NCBI GenBank assembly: GCA_035508435.1
Contig: DATJNA010000228.1
Coordinates: forward strand, 11,302-75,301
Direction of reading: 5' to 3'
DNA: 64,000 nt
Source of the DNA: JASHVB01 sp035508435
GTDB lineage: Bacteria > Pseudomonadota > Alphaproteobacteria > Acetobacterales > Acetobacteraceae
Position numbers and translations under genes: made by a program. This document shows positions 1 to 10,254 of this stretch, one piece after another. Positions within the stretch are counted from its first letter, which is position 1. Every line of letters begins with the position of its first letter. A model generated the notes under the pieces. The model searched no databases. It was not told the DNA's origin and worked only from the letters and a program-made list of their open reading frames with translations.

Positions 1-2
1 AG

Positions 3-1739
<1,737 letters not shown>

Positions 1740-1753
1740 CGGGGCAGAAGACT

Positions 1754-1890
1754 CCCTCTCCTTGCGGGCTTGGGCCGCGAAGCGGACCAAGGTTGGGGGG
1801 AGGGATGCCGACAATCGAAGGTCTGGAGTTCGACGCTCCTATCGCCCGATCCTTGGTCCGCTTCGCGGCCGAAGCTCGCAAGGAGAGGGG
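1754..1890. repeat. large inverted repeat between gltB and gltD
   Basis: The left arm 1754-1792 (begins CCCTCTCCTTGCGGGCTTGG) and right arm 1851-1890 (begins CCTTGGTCCGCTTCGCGGCC) are reverse complements over about 39 bases with two mismatches, separated by a loop of about 58 bases. It lies inside what should be a co-transcribed gltBD unit. It could fold in the mRNA and adjust the GltB:GltD ratio, or be a dispersed palindromic (REP/BIME-like) element. Seen directly; function inferred. Confidence 0.85.
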
Positions 1891-1922
1891 GCAGTCACTG
1901 TGTGTGCGGAGACATTATTGTA

Positions 1923-3377
1923 ATGGCCAACCCGACCGGCTTTTTAGAAATCGAACGCCAGGACCGCGGCTACGAGAAGCCGGACGTCCGGCGCCATACC
2001 TGGAAGGAATTCGTCAGGCCGATGGCCGCGGAGCAGGTGTCCCGCCAGGCTGCGCGGTGCATGGATTGCGGAATTCCGTTCTGCCATCAGGGTTGTCCCG
2101 TTAACAACATGATCCCGGACTGGAACAACCTGGCGTATCGCGATCAGTGGCGCCAGGCGCTGACCGTGTTGCACTCGACCAACAATTTCCCGGAGTTCAC
2201 CGGCCGTGTATGTCCGGCCCCATGCGAGGCCGCCTGCACGCTGAACATCGACGATAACCCGGTTACGATCAAAACCATCGAATGCAGCATTGTCGATCGC
2301 GGCTGGGCGGAGGGATGGATCGCGCCGCTGCCGCCGGCCCGCACCACCGGCAAGCGGATCGCGGTGGTGGGTTCCGGACCGGCGGGGCTCGCCTGCGCGC
2401 AGCAGCTTGCGCGCGCCGGCCATGACGTGACGGTGTTCGAGAAGAGCAATCGCATCGGCGGGTTGCTGCGCTACGGCATCCCGGACTTCAAAATGGAAAA
2501 GCACCTGATCGATCGCCGTATCGGGCAGATGGAAGCGGAGGGCGTCACCTTCCGTCCCGGTGTGGAGATCGGCGCCGGAGCGATCACCGTCGATTCGTTG
2601 CTGGACGATCATGATGCCGTCGTGCTGGCCGGCGGCGCCGAGTGGCCGCGCGACCTGCCGGTGCCGGGGCGCGAACTGGACGGTGTGCATTTCGCCATGG
2701 ACTACCTCACGCAGCAGAACAAGCGTGGTGCGGGCGATTCCGAGGCACATGCCGCGTCGGGCGGCACTATCACCGCCGCGGGCAAGCATGTCGTGGTGAT
2801 CGGCGGCGGCGACACCGGCTCCGACTGCATCGGCACCGCGTTTCGCCAGGGCGCGGCCTCGGTGATGCAGCTCGAGATTCTGCCGAAGCCGCCGGTGCGG
2901 GAGAACAAGGCGCTGACCTGGCCCGATTGGCCGCTGAAGCTGCGTTCGTCGCACGCGCATGAGGAGGGGGCCGAACGCGACTGGGCCGTGGTGACGAAGC
3001 GCTTCGCGGGCAGCGACGGCAAGGTCGCGGCATTGGAAGGCACCCGCGTCGATTGGGTCAAGGGCGATGACGGGCGGATGCAGATGCGCGATATCCCGGG
3101 TGGCGATTTCAGCCTGAGGGCGGATCTCGTGTTGCTGGCGATGGGATTCCTTGGTCCGCGCCGGCCCGGGATGCTGGAGAAAGCAGGGCTCGAGCTGGAT
3201 GGCCGCGGCAATGTGGCGGCCAACACGGTGGACTACCGCACCTCGATGGAGCAAGTGTTCGCTGCCGGCGACATGCGGCGTGGCCAGTCGCTGGTGGTAT
3301 GGGCCATCCGCGAAGGCCGCCAATGCGCGCGGGCTGTGGACGCGTTCCTGATGGGAACCAGCCTGCTTCCGGCCTGA
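1923..3377 (+). CDS. gltD: glutamate synthase small subunit
   Basis: 484-residue beta subunit of glutamate synthase. It takes electrons from NADPH and passes them through FAD and Fe-S clusters to GltB. The N-terminal cysteine region (MDCGIPFCHQGCP, then CPAPCEAAC) binds 4Fe-4S clusters. The FAD site is VVGSGPAGLACAQQLARAG, and the NADPH site is VVIGGGDTGSDC. The C-terminal MRRGQSLVVWAIREGRQCA is typical of the family. The frame stays open upstream to 1770, but the ATG at 1923 starts the conserved MANPTGFLEIERQ N-terminus at family-normal length. It ends only 5 bases from the convergent gene on the other strand. Confidence 0.97.
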   Translation: MANPTGFLEIERQDRGYEKPDVRRHTWKEFVRPMAAEQVSRQAARCMDCGIPFCHQGCPVNNMIPDWNNLAYRDQWRQALTVLHSTNNFPEFTGRVCPAPCEAACTLNIDDNPVTIKTIECSIVDRGWAEGWIAPLPPARTTGKRIAVVGSGPAGLACAQQLARAGHDVTVFEKSNRIGGLLRYGIPDFKMEKHLIDRRIGQMEAEGVTFRPGVEIGAGAITVDSLLDDHDAVVLAGGAEWPRDLPVPGRELDGVHFAMDYLTQQNKRGAGDSEAHAASGGTITAAGKHVVVIGGGDTGSDCIGTAFRQGAASVMQLEILPKPPVRENKALTWPDWPLKLRSSHAHEEGAERDWAVVTKRFAGSDGKVAALEGTRVDWVKGDDGRMQMRDIPGGDFSLRADLVLLAMGFLGPRRPGMLEKAGLELDGRGNVAANTVDYRTSMEQVFAAGDMRRGQSLVVWAIREGRQCARAVDAFLMGTSLLPA

Positions 3378-3382
3378 ACGCG

Positions 3383-3733
3383 CTATTCCGCCTGCGAACG
3401 CTTCTCCGTCACGTCCTTCCGCCGCGCGCGGTCGTGCAATTGCCGCCGGGCGATGTCGAATGCGTCACGGATCGCCAGTTGCAGGTCGTCGTGCATGTGG
3501 TTTCTGGCGGGGTCGCGGTTCACCACGATGGAACCGCCGGGCAGGGTCAGATCAAGATGCACGCGATACAGTCGGCCTAAATGATTCTGCGGGTGCACGC
3601 AATCAAGGACGGCGCGGCAGGCACTGATGCGATGGCCGAAATGCACCAGCTCGGCGGCCCGCTCGCGCACCAGCGTTTCGGCTGCCGCGGACGATTCCAT
3701 GTTGCGGAATGCAAGTTGTACGGGGAATGACAT
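3383..3733 (-). CDS. short ribosome hibernation-promoting factor / RaiA-like protein
   Basis: About 116 residues of the HPF/YfiA (ribosomal subunit interface) family, which binds the 30S subunit and silences ribosomes in slow growth or stress. Family features are the N-terminal MSFPVQLAFRNMESS beta strand, the central strand LYRVHLDLTLPGG, and the basic helix HDDLQLAIRDAFDIARRQL. It lacks the long C-terminal dimerisation domain, so it resembles a short HPF/RaiA. Two adjacent ATGs occur (3736 and 3733); a GGAGG at about 3739-3743 suits the second. The frame is open upstream to 3820, but that part looks non-coding. It is convergent with gltD. Similarity is to the family rather than to one characterised member. 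Confidence 0.8.
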   Translation of the reverse strand: MSFPVQLAFRNMESSAAAETLVRERAAELVHFGHRISACRAVLDCVHPQNHLGRLYRVHLDLTLPGGSIVVNRDPARNHMHDDLQLAIRDAFDIARRQLHDRARRKDVTEKRSQAE

Positions 3734-3871
3734 CATGGCCTCCAATCGCCTCCGATCGCGAATCCTATCGGTCTGGCGGTTGGTGGCTTTGATCTCGATC
3801 AAACGCCGGTGCCTGGACACCAGCCCATGCGTCGCCGTTCAATCGCAGCCGAGAACCGGGGAGCCACCGTT

Positions 3872-4546
3872 ATGTTCGTGTTGAACGACCTGCCGCCATC
3901 GATCGATCTCGCCTTGCTCGACAGGCTGCGTGAGGCGGAGCCCGCGACGATCGGCCATTTCCGCCACGTCGGCTTCATGGACCCCGGTATTCGCGCGCTG
4001 CTGCCCCAGTATCGGCGCATTGCCGGCACCGCGGTAACGGTGCGTTGTTACGGCGCCGATACCGCCATCGTTCACTATGCATTGGGCAAACTGCGGCCGG
4101 GCGACGTGCTGGTGCTGGACCGTGCCGGCGACACGCGCCATGCAGCGTGCGGCGGCGGCGTGGCCTTCGCGGCGCGTGAGGCCGGCTGCGTCGGCATCAT
4201 CATCGACGGGCCGGCGACCGATGTGCAGGAGATTCGCGAATACGGGATGCCGGTGTGGGCGCGAGGGCTGTCCGTGGTGACCGGCAAACGGCAGTTCGAA
4301 CACGGCGAGTTCTGCATTGCCGTCTCGTGCGGCGGCGTCGCGGTGGAACCGGGCGACGCGGTCCTGGCGGACGAGAACGGCGTGCTGGTGATGAAGCCGC
4401 ACGAGATCGCCGCGGCGGCGGAACGCGCCGTAGCGATGCAGCAGGCGGAGCAAACCACGTTGGCACGGCTGCGAAACGGCGAGAAGCTGCCGGATTTCAA
4501 TGGCACGAACCAGCGCATCGCGGAGATCGTGGCGCAGCAGGGCTGA
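3872..4546 (+). CDS. RraA-like / HMG-aldolase-fold family protein
   Basis: 224-residue member of the RraA / 4-hydroxy-4-methyl-2-oxoglutarate aldolase fold (formerly called dimethylmenaquinone methyltransferase-like). Recognisable parts are GHFRHVGFMDPGIRAL near the N-terminus, the AGTAVTVRCYGAD strand, LRPGDVLVLDRAGD, and the loop GIIIDGPATDVQEIREYGMP. The ATG at 3872 follows GGGGAG; upstream in-frame codons to 3809 overlap the previous gene's leader and look non-coding. In true aldolases the loop carries an Arg-Asp pair. Here the position reads Thr-Asp, so aldolase chemistry is doubtful and the substrate cannot be predicted. Convergent with the gene at 4691, with a palindromic element in between. 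Confidence 0.85.
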   Translation: MFVLNDLPPSIDLALLDRLREAEPATIGHFRHVGFMDPGIRALLPQYRRIAGTAVTVRCYGADTAIVHYALGKLRPGDVLVLDRAGDTRHAACGGGVAFAAREAGCVGIIIDGPATDVQEIREYGMPVWARGLSVVTGKRQFEHGEFCIAVSCGGVAVEPGDAVLADENGVLVMKPHEIAAAAERAVAMQQAEQTTLARLRNGEKLPDFNGTNQRIAEIVAQQG

Positions 4547-4573
4547 CACCACCCGACCATGGCAAGTTGCCAT

Positions 4574-4679
4574 GTCATTGCGAGACCAGAAGGGTAGCAG
4601 CAATCCAGGTCGAGTGGCGCATGGCTCGTCCAAGCACCCTCTGGTGGGATTGCTGCGGCCCTTCCAGCGTCAAAATGAC
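4574..4679. repeat. palindromic element, GTCATTGCGAG family copy 1
   Basis: Arms at 4574-4607 (GTCATTGCGAGACCAGAAGG...) and 4646-4679 (ends CAAAATGAC) are imperfect reverse complements, sharing AGAAGGG-x-AGCAGCAATCC. It sits in the 144-base gap between two convergent genes, where a hairpin could also serve as a bidirectional terminator. First of five related loci in the window. Confidence 0.8.
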
Positions 4680-4690
4680 CCTCGGGCGTA

Positions 4691-7600
4691 CTATTCCGCC
4701 GCTGCCGGCACCTGCTCCGTGTTCTGGAACCGCGCGAGCAAGCGCGCTTCCGTTGCCTTCACCTGCGCGACGCTCTGCTGCTTGATGTGGCCGTATCCCC
4801 GGATGCGTTCCGCGGCGCCGGCGAGTTCGATCGCCAGCGCGTGATTGGCCGGCGTGACGTTGGCAATGACCGCGCGCACCAGCGATTCATACTCGCCGAT
4901 CAGCCGCCGCTCCATCCGGCGTTCCGCGGTGTGGCCAAATGGATCCAGCATGGTGCCGCGCAGCCGCTTGAACTTCGCCAGCAGGCGGAGCATGGTCAGC
5001 AGCCACGGGCCATAAGTCTGCTTGATCAGCCGCCCCGTCGCCGGATCCCGCTTGGCGAGCAATGGCGGGGCTAGGTTGAACTCGAGGCGGTACTTGCCTT
5101 CGAACTGTGCTTCCAGACTGTGGCGGAACGCCGGGTCGGCATATAGCCGCGCGACCTCGTATTCGTCCTTGTAGGCCATCAGCCGATATAGCGTGCGCGC
5201 GACGGTTTCGGCGAGGCCCGTCATGCCTTTCAGGCGGCCGCTTTCCGTCACCGCGACCGACTGCACCACGGCGCGATAGCGCGCTGCGTAGGCTGCATCC
5301 TGATATTGAGTCAGCAGTTGTGCACGATGCTCCACCAGGGCGCCGAGGTCTTCGATCGGCGCGGGCGCCGTGCGGATCGCCGGCCGGGCGGCATCTTCGA
5401 CGAAGGCAGGGTCGGCGGCGGCTCGCCGTCCCCAGGCGAAGGTCTCCTGGTTCTTCGCCACCGCTACACCGTTCAGCGCAATCGCTTGCATGATTGCGTC
5501 CAGGCTGAGTGGGATCAGGCCCTTCTGGAACGCATAGCCTAACAAAAACAGGTTGGTGGCGATTGAATCCCCAAGCAAGGCCGTTGCCATTGTGGTAGCC
5601 GCAACGAAATCGGCATTGCCGGTGCCCACCGCGTCGCGAACGCGACGCTGCATCGCCGCTTCCTGAAAGTCGATCTCATTGTTGCTGACAAAGCTCGCAG
5701 TCGGTGTCACTGTACTGTTCAGGACCGCGCGTGTGACGCCATGTTCCATTGCGGCGAAGGCTTCGGCGCTTGTGGCAACCACCATGTCGCAGGCGAGCAC
5801 CAGCCGCGCCGCCCCAGGGACGATGCGCGAGGCATGAATCTCTTCCGGAGTGGCGGCGATGCGCACGTGGCTCATCACCGCGCCGTTCTTCTGCGACAGG
5901 CCAGTGGAATCAAGGACAGTACAGCCTTTGCCTTCCAAATGCGCGGCCATGCCGAGCAAGGCACCAATGGTGATGACGCCGGTGCCACCGATGCCGGTGA
6001 CCAGGATACCGTACGGTTTCTCGATCGGCAGCGGATTGGGCGCCGGCAGGCCCTCCGCCGGGTTGACATCCTTCTGCCGCGCCGGCGGCTTCGCCTTGCG
6101 CGGTGCGCCGCCATGGATGGTGACGAAGCTGGGACAGAAGCCCTTCAGGCAGGAAAAGTCCTTGTTGCACGCGGACTGGTCGATACGCCGCTTGCGGCCC
6201 AGTTGGGTTTCCACTGGCTGCACCGAAACGCAATTGGATTGCGTGGAGCAATCGCCGCAGCCTTCGCACACGGCTTCGTTGATGAAGACGCGCTTCTGCG
6301 GGTCGGGGAACGTGCCGCGTTTGCGGCGGCGGCGCTTTTCTGCGGCGCAGGTCTGGTCGTAGACCAGGATGGTGAGGCCCGGTGTTTCGCGCAGTTCGCG
6401 CTGTACCGTGTCGAGCTCGTCACGATGTCGGATATCCGTGCCGGGCGGGAAGCCGGTATCGGGCGCATATTTGTTGGGTTCGTCGGAGACCACGACGATC
6501 TTGCGCGCACCCTCCGCGGCGACCTGTCGTGCGATCTGCGGCACGGTCAGGCCGCCTTCCACGCGCTGCCCGCCAGTCATTGCGACAGCGTCATTGAACA
6601 GGATTTTGTAGGTGATGTTGACGCCGGATACGGCGGCGGCGCGGATGGCAAGCAATCCGCTATGTGAATAGGTTCCGTCGCCGATATTCTGGAAGACGTG
6701 GTTCTCGGTGGTAAAGGGTGCCTGGCCGATCCAGGCGGCGCCTTCGCCGCCCATGTGGCTCCAGAGATGCGTGCGGCGCTCCGGCATAAAGATAGTCAGC
6801 GAGTGGCAGCCGATGCCCGCCAGCGCGCGGCTCCCGTCCGGCACATTGGTTGAAGTGTTGTGGGGACAGCCGGAGCAAAAATAAGCGCCACGTGTGATCA
6901 GCGGCGGCAGCCTGGCGGCGCGGGTTTCCAGTTCGCGCAGGCGCGCGATGCGTTGCTCCAGTGCCGGCATGGCGACACCGAGACGCAGCAGCCTTTCGGC
7001 AATCACTCGGGCGATGAGGATCGGGGATTGTTCGCCTTCGCTGGGCAGCAGGGCGTTGCTGTCCTCGTTTTGCTTGCCGATCAGGCGCGGATGTTGCGGC
7101 AGGTTGAAGAGTACCTTAGCGAACTGGTCTTCGATGAAGCCGCGCTTCTCCTCCACCACCAGCAGTTCGGTCAGACCGCTGGCGAAACGGCGCGCGCCGA
7201 GCGTTTCCAGTGGCCATGCCAAGCCGATCTTGTATAGCCGGATGCCGAGCGCTGCGGCATCTTCGTCGGTAAGTCCCAATTCGTCCAACGCCTCAAGCAC
7301 GTCGAGGTAGGACTTGCCGGCCGCGGCAATGCCAAGCCTCGGCTCACGCGGCTCGATGGTGACGCGATCCAGCGCATTGGCGCGCGCGAACGCCGCCACC
7401 GCCGCCATCTTTGCTCCGTGCAGCCGCTTCTCCTGCTCCAGCGGCGGATCGGGGCGGCGGATGTTCAGCCCACCCTCGGGCATTGCGAAATCGGTGGGGA
7501 TCACGATCTCGGGCCGCGCATTGTCCACCGCGACGGAGCCCGAGGTTTCCACCGTCTGCCCGACCGCCTTGAATCCCACCCAGCAGCCGGAGAAGCGCGA

Positions 7601-8167
7601 CAAGGCAAACCCAAGCAAGCCGAAATCGAGATAATCCTGCAACGTCGCCGGATTTAGAATCGGCATCATCGCGGCGGCCATGATTTGCTCGCTTTGATGC
7701 GCGAGCGTGGAGGAGTTGGCGCCGTGGTCGTCGCCCATGATCGCCAGCACGCCGCCATGTCGTGATGTGCCAGCGGCGTTCGCGTGCTTGAACACGTCGC
7801 CGCAACGATCGACGCCAGGCCCCTTGCCGTACCATATGCCGAATACGCCATCGACGGTGGCGCCGTCGAACAACCCGACCTGCTGGCTGCCCCAGAGCGA
7901 GGTGGCGGCCATGTCCTCATTCAATCCGGGATTGAAGCGGATGTTGTGTTTCTCCAGGAAAGCACGCGCGCCATGCAGCGCGGTGTCGTAGCCGCCGAGC
8001 GGCGAGCCGCGATAGCCGGAGATGAAGCCGCCGGTGTTCTGCCCGGCCGCCTTGTCGCGCGCCTGCTGCATCAGCGGCAGCCGCACCAGCGCCTGGATGC
8101 CGGTGAGGTACACGCGGCCTGTTTCCAGTGCGTATTTGTCGTCGAGGCTGACGTTCGCCAGTGTCAC
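4691..8167 (-). CDS. indolepyruvate ferredoxin oxidoreductase, fused alpha-gamma type
   Basis: 1158-residue single-chain 2-oxoacid:ferredoxin oxidoreductase. It oxidatively decarboxylates aryl-pyruvates (indolepyruvate type) to acyl-CoA, reducing ferredoxin; it is a cytoplasmic enzyme of aromatic amino-acid breakdown. The N-terminal pyrimidine-binding half starts near GGFISGYRGSPLGGYD. CSGCPHNTSTNVP and the TPP site GDGTYSHSGLLAIRAA follow. A cysteine-rich ferredoxin-like segment comes next (CEGCGDCSTQSNC, then CNKDFSCLKGFCP), then the gamma domain GILVTGIGGTGVITIG and a C-terminal extension typical of the fused form. The start is GTG at 8167, preceded by AGGAG about 10 bases upstream. Exact substrate is inferred from the family. 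Confidence 0.93.
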   Translation of the reverse strand: MTLANVSLDDKYALETGRVYLTGIQALVRLPLMQQARDKAAGQNTGGFISGYRGSPLGGYDTALHGARAFLEKHNIRFNPGLNEDMAATSLWGSQQVGLFDGATVDGVFGIWYGKGPGVDRCGDVFKHANAAGTSRHGGVLAIMGDDHGANSSTLAHQSEQIMAAAMMPILNPATLQDYLDFGLLGFALSRFSGCWVGFKAVGQTVETSGSVAVDNARPEIVIPTDFAMPEGGLNIRRPDPPLEQEKRLHGAKMAAVAAFARANALDRVTIEPREPRLGIAAAGKSYLDVLEALDELGLTDEDAAALGIRLYKIGLAWPLETLGARRFASGLTELLVVEEKRGFIEDQFAKVLFNLPQHPRLIGKQNEDSNALLPSEGEQSPILIARVIAERLLRLGVAMPALEQRIARLRELETRAARLPPLITRGAYFCSGCPHNTSTNVPDGSRALAGIGCHSLTIFMPERRTHLWSHMGGEGAAWIGQAPFTTENHVFQNIGDGTYSHSGLLAIRAAAVSGVNITYKILFNDAVAMTGGQRVEGGLTVPQIARQVAAEGARKIVVVSDEPNKYAPDTGFPPGTDIRHRDELDTVQRELRETPGLTILVYDQTCAAEKRRRRKRGTFPDPQKRVFINEAVCEGCGDCSTQSNCVSVQPVETQLGRKRRIDQSACNKDFSCLKGFCPSFVTIHGGAPRKAKPPARQKDVNPAEGLPAPNPLPIEKPYGILVTGIGGTGVITIGALLGMAAHLEGKGCTVLDSTGLSQKNGAVMSHVRIAATPEEIHASRIVPGAARLVLACDMVVATSAEAFAAMEHGVTRAVLNSTVTPTASFVSNNEIDFQEAAMQRRVRDAVGTGNADFVAATTMATALLGDSIATNLFLLGYAFQKGLIPLSLDAIMQAIALNGVAVAKNQETFAWGRRAAADPAFVEDAARPAIRTAPAPIEDLGALVEHRAQLLTQYQDAAYAARYRAVVQSVAVTESGRLKGMTGLAETVARTLYRLMAYKDEYEVARLYADPAFRHSLEAQFEGKYRLEFNLAPPLLAKRDPATGRLIKQTYGPWLLTMLRLLAKFKRLRGTMLDPFGHTAERRMERRLIGEYESLVRAVIANVTPANHALAIELAGAAERIRGYGHIKQQSVAQVKATEARLLARFQNTEQVPAAAE

Positions 8168-8339
8168 CGATGCCCCACTCCTGTTATCGGTGTGCCAGCA
8201 TGCCGCCGATGGCGTCGCTACGCAAAGCCGCAGAGGGCGACGCGCTCATATCACTCCGCGAACGCGGTGTTGGCGCATCCCGGAAACTGGCGCAAATCGT
8301 ATCATATAAACCCGCTACGGCCGAACCCGCTATGGCCGG

Positions 8340-9137
8340 TTACTCGGCCGCCGCCCGATACCGCCGCGCATAGGCCAGCAGCGCGCCATCGTCCACCGGC
8401 TCGATGGGTGTGAAGTCGCGATGCGCGATCCAGTCTGGGCGGGTCGGCGTGCGGATGTAGTTGGAAACCGCGTTCAGCGTCAGGTACACGATCTTGCGAG
8501 GATACGGCGTGATGTTCGGCGCCGACCCGTGCACCAGGTTACCGTGGAACAACAGCAGGCCGCCTGGCCGGCCGGTGGGTGCGACAATGCCGCCTTTCTG
8601 CACCAGCCGTGTCACCGTGTCCTCATCCAGCGTCCATAGCGGGTAGGAGGTGGTGGTGGTGTCATGCTCTGCCGACAATACACCGTGCGTGTGGCTGCGG
8701 GGGACCAGCATGAGCGGACCGTTGATCGGCATCACCTCGTCCAGGAACACGGCGATGTTCATCGCTCGCGGCTCTGGCATTCCGTCGTCGCGCGCCCAGG
8801 TGCCGTAATCCTGGTGCCACTGCCACACATCGCCGGTGAACGATGCCTTCGCGTTGATCTTGTATTGGTGCATGTACACTTGCTCGCCGAACAATTGCTC
8901 GACGGGCCGGATCATCCGCGGATGGCGGCCGAGCAAGCCGAACGCCTCGTTATAGAGATGCGCGGCGAAGGCGGTGCGCGGTGCGCCCGATTTCTCCCGC
9001 CAGATCTCGGGCCGGTCCTGGCGATAGATCTGGGCGGCCTCGTCGCGCAGCACCGCGGCTTCTTCTTCGGTGAAGGTCTCCGGCAGGAACAGCCAGCCTT
9101 CGTGCTGGAACTGCTTCACCTGTTGCGGGTTCAACAT
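8340..9137 (-). CDS. PhyH-superfamily dioxygenase, ectoine-hydroxylase-like
   Basis: 265-residue Fe(II)/2-oxoglutarate dioxygenase. The iron triad is visible: His108 and Asp110 in WQWHQDYGTW and distal His203 in NLVHGSAPNITP. Sequence around both motifs (DDGMPEPRAMNIAVFLDE; NITPYPRKIVYLTLNAVSN) strongly resembles EctD, which hydroxylates ectoine. However, the EctD signature is altered (WHQDYGTW rather than WHSDFETW), and no ectABC genes are in the window. The true substrate may be another small amphipathic molecule. A second PhyH protein lies 25 bases away, transcribed first, so the two are probably co-transcribed. The following upstream frame offers no better start. Confidence 0.85.
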   Translation of the reverse strand: MLNPQQVKQFQHEGWLFLPETFTEEEAAVLRDEAAQIYRQDRPEIWREKSGAPRTAFAAHLYNEAFGLLGRHPRMIRPVEQLFGEQVYMHQYKINAKASFTGDVWQWHQDYGTWARDDGMPEPRAMNIAVFLDEVMPINGPLMLVPRSHTHGVLSAEHDTTTTSYPLWTLDEDTVTRLVQKGGIVAPTGRPGGLLLFHGNLVHGSAPNITPYPRKIVYLTLNAVSNYIRTPTRPDWIAHRDFTPIEPVDDGALLAYARRYRAAAE

Positions 9138-9162
9138 GGGCGGATACCTCCCAAACCTGTGT

Positions 9163-10116
9163 TCAATTGTAGAACTGGTAGCGCGGCACGGGCCGGATCT
9201 GCTTGCTCAGGTTCGGCAGCTTATAGAAGCTGCTGGCGAACCCGCCTGCGTCAAAATACGGCTCGATGCCACGGAACTCCGGGTCGTTGAAATAGCCGGG
9301 CACCGAGGTCGCCGGGCAGTAATGCGTCACGCAGGACATGCGCGAGGTTTCTTCGGGCAGGGTGCGTGGATGACTGCGGTGCACCAGGTCGGCGGTCCAG
9401 AAGAAAACGTCGCCCTTTTTCGCCAGGAAACGCCCGTAGGCAAGCTGCCGCGCCTGGCAAGCGGCTGCCAGATCGCGCGCATAGGCCTTTTGGTCGTAGC
9501 CGTCGTGGTACTTGGTCTTGCCGTCGTTGAACATGAAGTGCGGCAGGCGATGGCTGCGGTCATAATAGGCCAGTTCGCCGCTGCCCTCCACGATGTCCTC
9601 CAAGGCGATCCAGCTTGCGACCAGCAGAGTGGGCGTATCCACCACCACCACGGATGTGTCCTGGTGCCATAAGTGGCCGTTGGAGCGCTGGAACAGGAGC
9701 TGCTGGAACGCCAGCACCTTGGCCTGGAAAACCAGGGTGAGGAAGCGCGTGAGCTTCGGATGCATGCAGACGTGACGTGACGACTGCAGGTTCACGTACA
9801 AATCGAACAGACTTTCGTAACTGTCTGGCTGTTTGCCGTTCAGCTTCTGCTCTCGGCCGCCGCGGAAATCGGTGGTGGCGAACATTCCTGGCAGCTCGTG
9901 TAGCTTGTGGATGTCGTTCACGAACGTATCCACGAGATGTGGCTCGATGGCTTGCGGCATGATCAGCCAACCGTGATCGGCGAATTGTGCTAGGTTGTCG
10001 GCGTCGAGTTGGGTGATGAAGCCGGTCGCTGCCAGGGCGCGCAGATGGGTCATCCAGTTCGGACGGTCCGTCCAGAGGGCGGGCAGGGTGACGTCGGGCT
10101 TGAACGCACCGGGCAT
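9163..10116 (-). CDS. phytanoyl-CoA dioxygenase (PhyH) family protein
   Basis: 317-residue Fe(II)/2-oxoglutarate-dependent oxygenase of the PhyH family. The metal ligands are His151 and Asp153 in NGHLWHQDTS and His246 in TADLVHRSHPR. Strands ASWIALEDIVEGSGELAY and KKGDVFFWTADLVH match the double-stranded beta-helix core. An N-terminal segment of about 40 residues precedes the usual family start (NLAQFADHGWLIMPQ). It lies just upstream of the EctD-like dioxygenase with a 25-base gap, so both likely share a transcript and perhaps a pathway. Only about 20% of the sequence could be aligned by eye with its neighbour; they are distant homologues, not a recent duplication. Substrate unknown. Confidence 0.85.
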   Translation of the reverse strand: MPGAFKPDVTLPALWTDRPNWMTHLRALAATGFITQLDADNLAQFADHGWLIMPQAIEPHLVDTFVNDIHKLHELPGMFATTDFRGGREQKLNGKQPDSYESLFDLYVNLQSSRHVCMHPKLTRFLTLVFQAKVLAFQQLLFQRSNGHLWHQDTSVVVVDTPTLLVASWIALEDIVEGSGELAYYDRSHRLPHFMFNDGKTKYHDGYDQKAYARDLAAACQARQLAYGRFLAKKGDVFFWTADLVHRSHPRTLPEETSRMSCVTHYCPATSVPGYFNDPEFRGIEPYFDAGGFASSFYKLPNLSKQIRPVPRYQFYN

Positions 10117-10254
10117 CGAGGGGGGTCCTGTTGAGGCGCCGCGGCGGGCGGCCGGGGATTAACGAACCAGCTAGTTCACGGCCGCCGCAACCAACCAGTT
10201 CGTCCACCGCCGGGCAGTTTGCACCAATTGTAGCTCCGGCGCACCTGCTGCGCG

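Noticed and set aside
5741..6667. 308-codon plus-strand open frame
   Set aside because: Antisense to the indolepyruvate oxidoreductase core; no domain.
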